A DNA stretch of 64,000 nucleotides from Kribbella jiaozuonensis (GTDB taxonomy: Bacteria; Actinomycetota; Actinomycetes; Propionibacteriales; Kribbellaceae). The notes below the pieces were generated by a model. It was not told where the DNA came from. It saw only the letters and a list, made by a program, of their open reading frames with translations, and did not search any database. The stretch is from contig NZ_SZPZ01000004.1 of assembly GCF_005233875.1 (NCBI RefSeq), positions 992,001 through 1,056,000 on the forward strand. The letters are read 5' to 3'. The position numbers and the translations under genes are program-made. Positions 58,381 to 64,000 of the stretch are shown here, in pieces (position 1 is the stretch's first letter; each line of letters opens with the position of its first letter).

Positions 58381-58752
58381 ATGTTCACGATCGATCAGAT
58401 CAACGAAATCCATGACACGCTCGGCAAGGCGACGACGCTGCCTGCCTACCTGAATGCGTTGAAGGCCATCGGAGTCGTTGAGTCCGTCTCGTTCGTCACG
58501 GACGGCCACACCGAGCACCTTGGCGCGGATGGTTACGTCGTCTCGACTCCTCCGGCTCACCAGACATTCACGATCGCCGAGGTGAGCGATCGGAGGCTGC
58601 TGACCGAAGCCCTCAAGGAAACCAACTACGAGAAGATGTCGAAGGCGCTCGCCGACAGCGGCATCGAGAAGTGGATCTTCGACACCCACGCCCTGACGAT
58701 CGCCTACCTCGACAAAGCCGCCAACGTGCTCCTGAAAGAGGACGTCAGGTAG
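58381..58752 (+). CDS. DUF1398 protein
   Basis: 123 residues. FTIDQINEIHDTLGKATTLPAYLNALKAIGV and VTDGHTEHLGADGY, with the C-terminal EKWIFDTHALTIAYLDKAANVLL, match the DUF1398/YbcV-like family, whose biochemical function is not established. GAGAGG lies six bases before the ATG. It follows tetR by ten bases and could be in the same transcript. No catalytic motif is seen. Confidence 0.8.
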   Translation: MFTIDQINEIHDTLGKATTLPAYLNALKAIGVVESVSFVTDGHTEHLGADGYVVSTPPAHQTFTIAEVSDRRLLTEALKETNYEKMSKALADSGIEKWIFDTHALTIAYLDKAANVLLKEDVR

Positions 58753-59937
58753 TCAGGGCTTGGGTTTCTTCGTGTTCTGCTTGGTCTTGGGTGGCTTTCC
58801 GTGCGTGTTCGGTTGGACGGGTTTCACCTGCGCTCGTGGTGTGGCCGTGTGCGGCGGAGCGGGAGGGTTGGGCCGGATCGTCGTGGTGCGGACCGCTGTC
58901 GGGGCCGGTGACGACTTCGGCTTGGTTGGGACCGAGGGAGTCGTACTCGTCGGGTTGTTGCTGGGGGCAAGGTTATTGGTCGGCGGGAGCTCGGGAGATC
59001 TGGTGGCGAGGACGGTGCCGACCCCGGCCGCGAGAACGACCGCCGCGATCGCGCCGATCAGAGCGGGTTTCGCGGGCTTTCGACGTACTGGAGGCGTCAC
59101 CAGTTTCGGCGTTGTGAGGGACGGCGGCACCGCGCCGTCCGCGAGCTCGGCGGCGGTCGGCCGGTGGGAAGGATCCTTCGCCAGCATCCAGAGAACCAGC
59201 TCATCGACGTCGCCGGGAAGGTCACGCCGGATCTCGCTCGGCGGCGCCGGCTCCCGCTGGACGTGCTGGAACATGACCGACGCCGGGTTCTCGCCCAGGA
59301 ACGGCGGATGCCCGGTCACGAGTTGGTAGAACACACATCCGAGCGCATAGATGTCGGACGGAGGCTCGGCGGGCTTGCCCAGAGCGCGTTCCGGCGACAG
59401 GAAGTGGCTCGTGCCGACCAGTTGCCCGGCTGCGGTCAGGGTCGTCGGCGTGTCATGGAGGAACCGGACGATGCCGAAGTCCGCGACCTTGACCGTGCCG
59501 TCGCCGGTGAGCAACAGGTTGTCCGGCTTGATGTCGCGATGCACGATCCCCTCGCGATGAGCGGCCGCGAGACCGGCCGCAGCCTGCCGGATGATCGACC
59601 CGGCGCGGTCAGGGCAGAACGGTCCTGAACACCTGAGTACCTCACCCACGGTATGCCCGTCGACCAGCTCCATCGCCAGGTAGAAGCGGTCCTCGTACTC
59701 ACCGAAGTCGTAGGCGGCGACCACATGCGGATCGGACAACTGCGCGATCGCTCGCGCCTCACGCAAGAAGCGCTCCGACGCGGCAAGCGTCCCCGGGACG
59801 GGCAACATCACCTTCACGGCGACCTCGCGGCCCAGCAGGAGATCGTGTGCGCGATACACCTCGCCCATCCCGCCACGACCGATGACCGCTTCAGTTCGGT
59901 ACCTGTCCGCGATCAACTCCCCTGCTCGCCTCACCAC
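58753..59937 (-). CDS. Membrane Ser/Thr protein kinase (PknB-like, no PASTA)
   Basis: About 394 residues. The kinase domain has the glycine loop IGRGGMGEVYRA, VAVKVMLP (Lys), HREGIVHRDIKPDNLLL (catalytic Asp), VADFGIVRF and the activation segment VGTSHFLSPERAL. A single membrane segment (KPALIGAIAAVVLAAGVGTV, about residues 295-315) is followed by a Pro/Thr/Lys-rich extracytoplasmic tail without PASTA repeats. The start is uncertain: GTG 59937 begins next to family N-terminal residues (RRAGELIADRYR), while ATG 59994 would add 19. The stop meets the convergent DUF1398 stop. Confidence 0.87.
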   Translation of the reverse strand: MVRRAGELIADRYRTEAVIGRGGMGEVYRAHDLLLGREVAVKVMLPVPGTLAASERFLREARAIAQLSDPHVVAAYDFGEYEDRFYLAMELVDGHTVGEVLRCSGPFCPDRAGSIIRQAAAGLAAAHREGIVHRDIKPDNLLLTGDGTVKVADFGIVRFLHDTPTTLTAAGQLVGTSHFLSPERALGKPAEPPSDIYALGCVFYQLVTGHPPFLGENPASVMFQHVQREPAPPSEIRRDLPGDVDELVLWMLAKDPSHRPTAAELADGAVPPSLTTPKLVTPPVRRKPAKPALIGAIAAVVLAAGVGTVLATRSPELPPTNNLAPSNNPTSTTPSVPTKPKSSPAPTAVRTTTIRPNPPAPPHTATPRAQVKPVQPNTHGKPPKTKQNTKKPKP

Positions 59938-60019
59938 GGACCGGTACCCAGGTGCAATCGTTCCGGCAAGTTGCCCAAGGCCCACGAGTGCCATTGGCGC
60001 GGATGGGCACTGGTGAAGC

Positions 60020-60466
60020 ATGGCGCAGACAACGCACGCAGGACCGGCAACGCGGGCGCCACAGCTCAGGTACGTCAGAACGCTGAATTGTGCGGCGGAC
60101 CGCCTGTGGAACCTGATCACAACCCCCGACCTTCTCAGCGGCTGGCTCGGCTCGACGGTGCTGAGCGACACGCAGTACGGCGGGTTCCTGGTCGCGACCG
60201 GTCCGCGGACCCAGCAGACCGGCATCGTGACCACCTGTGAGCCGCCGCACTATTTCCAGGCTGCCTTCAACGACCCGCCGCACCACCCGACCACGGTCCT
60301 GGTGGACGTGGTCCCGGCACAGGACGGATCCCACCTGATCCTTACCCAGGCCGGCATCCATGCCAGCCGGGTGGCCGACTACGACACGTTCTGGACCGCT
60401 GCTCTGGACCGTCTCGAGCGGGCTGCTTCAGATCAGGTAGCGGTCTCCAGGGCCGACGATGCGTAG
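60020..60466 (+). CDS. SRPBCC/AHSA1-family protein
   Basis: 148 residues. LRYVRTLNCAADRLWNLITTPDLLSGWLG is the AHSA1/START-like beginning of the fold, and the long C-terminal helix ends in YDTFWTAALDRLERA. The cavity of such proteins binds hydrophobic ligands, lipids or client proteins. It is divergent from the kinase gene, and its last 39 bases overlap the convergent GH13 gene. No specific ligand can be named. Confidence 0.78.
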   Translation: MAQTTHAGPATRAPQLRYVRTLNCAADRLWNLITTPDLLSGWLGSTVLSDTQYGGFLVATGPRTQQTGIVTTCEPPHYFQAAFNDPPHHPTTVLVDVVPAQDGSHLILTQAGIHASRVADYDTFWTAALDRLERAASDQVAVSRADDA

Positions 60467-62101
60467 CCAGCGGGATGCATACGGTTCCAGTTGCAGCGTC
60501 AACGAGCCGTTCTCGGCGAGTTCGGTGGAGCCGTCGCGGAGCAGATCGACCGCACGCAGTCCGACGCCCGAACCGGCGACACCGAGCGTCACCTCGGTGG
60601 CCTCCGCGCCGAAGTTGTGCGCGGTGACGATCGCGCCGTCCTCGTACTCCGAGCGGTGCGCCATGACGGCCGGTGCGTTGTGCTCGAGGATCGTGCACTC
60701 GCCCCACGACAGCTCCGGGCACTCGCGGTACCGCCGTACGAGCAGCTTGATCCAATTCAGCAACGAGTCCGGGTCACGGCGTTGCGCAGCCACATTGACG
60801 TGCTCGGGACCGAACTCGCCCTCGGTGACCGGTGCCGTGAGGTGTTCGGGATCGGCCGTGGAGAAGCCGCCGTTCGGACCGGTCGTCCACTGCATCGGCG
60901 AACGGACGGCGCCCCGGCCTTCGATCGCGAGGTTCTCGCCCATTCCGATCTCCTCGCCGTAGAACAGCACCGGCGTACCGGGCAGGGAGAACAGCAGGCT
61001 GTAGACCATCTTGAGCCGCGCCTGGTCGTTGCCCAGCATCGGCGGCAGGCGGCGACGCAGACCACGCCCGTAGAGCTGCATCTCCTTCTCCGGACCGAAC
61101 GCGTCGAACACCTCTTGACGCTCGTCGTCGGACAGCTTGTCCAGGGTCAGCTCGTCGTGGTTGCGCACGAACGTCCCCCACTGGCTCTCCTCGGTGGTCG
61201 CAGGACGTTGCCGCAGCGATTTCACCAACTCGGCCGGATCGTTGCGCGCCAGCGAGAGGTACATCCGCTGCATCCCGATGAAGTCGAAGCACATCGTGAG
61301 CTCGTCGCCGTCCTCGTCACCGAAGAACCGGCGTACGTCGGGATACGGCAGGTTCACCTCACCGAGCAGCATCGCCTGCCCGTGCCGACGATCCAGGAAC
61401 GCCCGCAGATCACGCAGGTAATCGTGCGGATCCGGCAGGTTGCCGGCGTCCTCGGCGCCGGTCGTGTCGAGCAGGAACGGTACGGCGTCCACCCGGAAAC
61501 CGGACAAGCCGAGCTGTAGCCAGAAACCCATCACCCGCTGGATCTCCTCGCGCACCTCGGCGTTCGCGATGTCGAGATCCGGCTGGTACTTGTAGAAGCG
61601 GTGCAGGTAGTACTGGCCCGCCTCGTCGTCGTACTGCCACAGGCTCGTCTCCTGGTCCGGGAACACGATGCCCTCGTGCTGATCCGCCGGCGGCTCGTCC
61701 CGCCAGACATACCAACCCCGGTACGGCGACTGCCGCGAAGCGCGGGCGCTCTGGAACCACGGGTGCGCGTTCGAGGTGTGGTTGACGACCAGGTCCGCGA
61801 TCACCCGGATCCCCCGATCGCCCGCGAGCGTGATCAGCTCAACCAGATCACCGTGCGTCCCCAGCCGCGGATCGACACCGTAGAAGTCGGTGATGTCGTA
61901 CCCGTCGTCGCGATCCGGACTCGGATAGAACGGCATCAGCCACAGGCAGGTCACCCCCAGATCGGCCAGATGATCGATCCGCTGACCAACCCCGCGCAGA
62001 TCCCCGCACCCGTCCCCGTTCGTGTCGAAGAACGTCTCGACATCAAGGCAGTAGACCACCGCGTTCTTCCACCAAATATCAGCCGTCTCCGTCAGTCGCA
62101 T
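60428..62101 (-). CDS. GH13 trehalose synthase / oligo-glucosidase-like enzyme
   Basis: 557 residues. VYCLDVETFFDTNGDGCGDLRG is the GH13 start close to trehalose synthases; VIADLVVNHTS is conserved region I, GFRVDAVPFL holds the nucleophile Asp, LLGEVNLPYP the acid/base Glu and FVRNHDELTLD the third Asp. The motif RSPMQWTTGPNGGFS and a C-terminal beta domain follow. It may interconvert maltose and trehalose or hydrolyse alpha-glucosides. ATG 62101 is the first of the family N-terminus; an upstream open frame is shadow. Start and substrate are uncertain, the family is not. Confidence 0.83.
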   Translation of the reverse strand: MRLTETADIWWKNAVVYCLDVETFFDTNGDGCGDLRGVGQRIDHLADLGVTCLWLMPFYPSPDRDDGYDITDFYGVDPRLGTHGDLVELITLAGDRGIRVIADLVVNHTSNAHPWFQSARASRQSPYRGWYVWRDEPPADQHEGIVFPDQETSLWQYDDEAGQYYLHRFYKYQPDLDIANAEVREEIQRVMGFWLQLGLSGFRVDAVPFLLDTTGAEDAGNLPDPHDYLRDLRAFLDRRHGQAMLLGEVNLPYPDVRRFFGDEDGDELTMCFDFIGMQRMYLSLARNDPAELVKSLRQRPATTEESQWGTFVRNHDELTLDKLSDDERQEVFDAFGPEKEMQLYGRGLRRRLPPMLGNDQARLKMVYSLLFSLPGTPVLFYGEEIGMGENLAIEGRGAVRSPMQWTTGPNGGFSTADPEHLTAPVTEGEFGPEHVNVAAQRRDPDSLLNWIKLLVRRYRECPELSWGECTILEHNAPAVMAHRSEYEDGAIVTAHNFGAEATEVTLGVAGSGVGLRAVDLLRDGSTELAENGSLTLQLEPYASRWLRIVGPGDRYLI

Positions 62102-62105
62102 GCCT

Positions 62106-62139
62106 CCGGGTGCCCACGCCACGACGCGGGTACACCCGG
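62106..62139. repeat. Inverted repeat between GH43 and GH13 genes
   Basis: CCGGGTG (62106-62112) and CACCCGG (62133-62139) are complementary arms around a 20-base loop in the 44-base gap between GH43 and the GH13 gene on the minus strand. It may be an attenuator-like hairpin or chance; no regulator is implied. Confidence 0.35.
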
Positions 62140-62145
62140 CAAACG

Positions 62146-63078
62146 TCACGGCCAGGCGGTGCTGAGTCGCTCGTACTCTTCTGCGGTGACCGGGAGCACG
62201 ACACCGTGGCAGGGATCGTCCGGCAGGCGATGGTCGGTGGAGGGTGTCCACGCTCCGCCGGCGAGATCGGTCGTCTCGAACGGGACATACCGGCGTACCG
62301 CCGTGAACTCGTCGATCCAGAGGTACCACTTGTCCTCGGTGTTCGACTTGTAGACCAGCGGCCCCTCTCCCTGAACGATGGCACCCAGGCCGATCCCTTC
62401 GGCGAGCGGTGTCCATTCGGCTGCCGTCAGCGAGGTGGACGTCTCAGAGAAGACGGACTTCCCGAGCGGTACGTCGCCGCTGCGGCCGCGTTCGTCCTTC
62501 AGGAAGCGGTAGTAGACGCCGTCGTGCTCGATCACCGTGGCATCGATGGTCTGCCAGCCGCGGTCGATCCACACCCGTGGCTCGGAGAACTCGCGGAAGT
62601 CGCGGGTGGTGGCGTACATGATCCGGTTGTAGCTCTCGCCCTCGTGCTCCGCGTTGTCGTAGGGCGTCGAGGACCAATGCACGAGGTACGCATCCTGCTC
62701 GGGATCCCAGATCGCCTCCGGAGCCCAGGTGTTGCCGGCCTCGGGCGGCGCAACTTCGACGAGCCGACCGTCATCCCAGTTCACCAGATCGGGCGACTCC
62801 CAGACCATGATCGAGCGGCTTCCCCGACGCTGGTGCCGATCCCAATCCAGACTGAGGTACAGGCGCAGGTCGGTCGCGATCAGGTAGAACCGGTCCGCGG
62901 ACCGGACGATGTGCGGGTCGCGCACGCCGCCTTCGCCCAAACCGGAGTACAGCACCGGCTTGCCGCCGTTGAGGTCGTGGAAGTGGAGCGGATCGTTGCC
63001 GTCGCTCAGCGCGAAGTAGATCTGCTCGCCGTCGATCGATTCGCGCTTGAAATGGACGTACAGGTAGCCCGCGTACAT
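62146..63078 (-). CDS. GH43-like five-bladed beta-propeller glycosidase
   Basis: 310 residues, cytoplasmic by absence of a signal peptide. GGVRDPHIVRSADRFYLIATD carries the catalytic base Asp, SPDLVNWDDGRLVEV and AGNTWAPEAIWDPEQ the substrate loops, and IVQGEGPLVYKS a candidate acid Glu. The repeating blade pattern is that of GH43 arabinosidases or xylosidases. It starts four bases after the stop of the fucosidase gene, forming one operon. The substrate is likely a plant side-chain sugar (inference). Confidence 0.8.
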   Translation of the reverse strand: MYAGYLYVHFKRESIDGEQIYFALSDGNDPLHFHDLNGGKPVLYSGLGEGGVRDPHIVRSADRFYLIATDLRLYLSLDWDRHQRRGSRSIMVWESPDLVNWDDGRLVEVAPPEAGNTWAPEAIWDPEQDAYLVHWSSTPYDNAEHEGESYNRIMYATTRDFREFSEPRVWIDRGWQTIDATVIEHDGVYYRFLKDERGRSGDVPLGKSVFSETSTSLTAAEWTPLAEGIGLGAIVQGEGPLVYKSNTEDKWYLWIDEFTAVRRYVPFETTDLAGGAWTPSTDHRLPDDPCHGVVLPVTAEEYERLSTAWP

Positions 63079-63082
63079 CCGA

Positions 63083-64000
63083 TCAGCCGACCTGGATGGC
63101 GAGGCAGTTGGCGGTTTCGAGTGGGGGTGTTTCGGGGAGTTCGACGACCAGGATGCCTTGGGCTTGGGTGAAGGGGACGGGGCCGTGGCCGTGGCCGAGG
63201 AGGCGTACGGCGGTGACTGATTCGGCGGTAAGGCTGCGGATGATGGCGCGGTGGTCGGACGGCCAGGTGAGTCGGAAGGCGTAGATGGTGTTGTCGCGGC
63301 GGGTGAAGCGGTAGTCGGAGCTTGTCCAGCGCACCCGGTCCTCGGTGAAACCGTCGATGATCACGCTTGATGGTCCTTCGCCGAACACGTCGAAGGGTCG
63401 GGTGCCGTAGATGCCTTCGCCGCAGACCTTCGTCCAGGCGCCGAGGTCGTCGAGGAGTTGGGTGCATTCGAGGTCGAGGCTGCCGTCCGGCTGTTGTGGC
63501 ACGTTGAGCAGGAGGTTGCCGTTCTTCGACACGATGTCTACGAGCAGCTCGATCACGTGGCCGGCCGTCTTGTAGACGTCGCGAACGTTGTAGAACCAGT
63601 CGCCGACCGACGTGTCGGTCTGCCAGGGCCGCGGCTGGATGCCAGGCGTCTGGCTCCGTTCGATGTCCATCATCCCGACCGCGCTCACCTCGGGCCGGCG
63701 ATCCTTCTGCTGATAGACCGCCCGGTTCGTGCCATGGAGCCGCGCGCTGGTGTTGTACAGATGCGACACCGCCCGCAGCCCAGGCTCGTACGTCGCCTCG
63801 CCGAACGGCAGCGGCCCGTCGGAGTACAGCAGGTCGGGCTGGTACCGGTCGATCATCTCGGTCACGGCCTCGAGCCAGTGCCGGTGCCACGCCGGATCGT
63901 CGCTGTACCAAGGATCCGGTACGTCGACGTCCTGCAGGTAGCGGCTGTTGTCGAGGTACAGATCACGGCTGGCCGGATCGTTCCCGTCGTACGGCCCGAA
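63083..64000 (-). CDS. GH29 alpha-L-fucosidase, C-terminal part (truncated by window edge)
   Basis: The gene starts beyond 64000; 305 residues are visible. The barrel part has YQPDLLYSDGPLPFGE, with the nucleophile Asp of GH29, then VSKNGNLLLNVPQQPDGSLD and the beta-sandwich domain (DNTIYAFRLTWPS). It would release alpha-linked L-fucose from plant or host glycans. It precedes the GH43 gene by four bases, so both belong to one operon read leftward. Confidence 0.87.
   Translation of the reverse strand, partial: FGPYDGNDPASRDLYLDNSRYLQDVDVPDPWYSDDPAWHRHWLEAVTEMIDRYQPDLLYSDGPLPFGEATYEPGLRAVSHLYNTSARLHGTNRAVYQQKDRRPEVSAVGMMDIERSQTPGIQPRPWQTDTSVGDWFYNVRDVYKTAGHVIELLVDIVSKNGNLLLNVPQQPDGSLDLECTQLLDDLGAWTKVCGEGIYGTRPFDVFGEGPSSVIIDGFTEDRVRWTSSDYRFTRRDNTIYAFRLTWPSDHRAIIRSLTAESVTAVRLLGHGHGPVPFTQAQGILVVELPETPPLETANCLAIQVG

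Noticed and set aside
1..64000. tRNA, rRNA, CRISPR, insertion sequence or phage genes
   Set aside because: No tRNA-like conserved stretches, repeat arrays, transposase or integrase motifs were recognised, though a dedicated search could not be run.

Overview
The window is a dense, very GC-rich actinobacterial chromosome segment with about 66 protein genes. No tRNA, rRNA, CRISPR array, insertion sequence or phage gene was seen. WhiB, LacI, SpoIIE/STAS, GAF-ANTAR, an ECF sigma factor with a SnoaL-like tail and many sugar-active enzymes point to a soil actinomycete. The style of the genes is reminiscent of Kribbella and its relatives, which is an inference. Short overlapping operons, GTG starts and several candidate leaderless promoters are typical. 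The tetranucleotide GTAC looks strongly favoured.

Layout. 1-3601 (+): end of a GT2 glycosyltransferase, a DUF2064-methyltransferase fusion, a GT-C membrane glycosyltransferase and an ATP-grasp ligase, all overlapping. 3598-8336: WhiB, a threonine/serine dehydratase and two cell-envelope-type glycosyltransferases. 8553-9981: MarR and a DMT exporter whose starts sit at the two ends of one palindrome. 9978-17080: a carbohydrate locus with GH36 (frameshifted), a LacI regulator, GH42 and a YicI-like GH31, linked by two copies of one 14-bp palindrome. 17204-19321: two-component system. 19377-26639: small stress, redox and regulatory genes, a LysR/DMT pair, a secreted GH5-CBM13 cellulase, a YcaQ-like protein, a lipoprotein and GlsB.

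26687-31194 (-): VOC protein, SnoaL-type ECF sigma factor, beta-phosphoglucomutase and GH65 phosphorylase, overlapping or nearly so. 31294-38183: acetyl-esterase, atypical SDR, methyltransferase/DUF4037/enolase-superfamily operon, HAD, PASTA lipoprotein and NagA. 38303-39580: a lone MalK-type ATPase. 39577-44443: MFS carrier with two amidohydrolases, divergent from an RpiR regulator. 44463-47050: LysR with an SDR, divergent from an MBL-fold enzyme.

47054-50348 (-): lipoprotein, divergent NRAMP-like carrier, two PRC-barrel-type proteins and topoisomerase IB in one compact operon, the most unusual grouping here. 50415-52689: a SpoIIE-kinase-STAS protein facing a GAF-ANTAR regulator. 52715-58370: MerR/aldo-keto reductase, MarR/DHA2 exporter, hydrolase/patatin and TetR modules, each with recognisable operator symmetry. 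58381-64000: DUF1398, a Ser/Thr kinase, SRPBCC, a GH13 trehalose-synthase-like enzyme, GH43 and a GH29 fucosidase cut by the window edge.

Functions are assigned by reading motifs in the translated sequence. No database search was run, and starts were chosen from ribosome-binding sites, overlaps or family N-termini.
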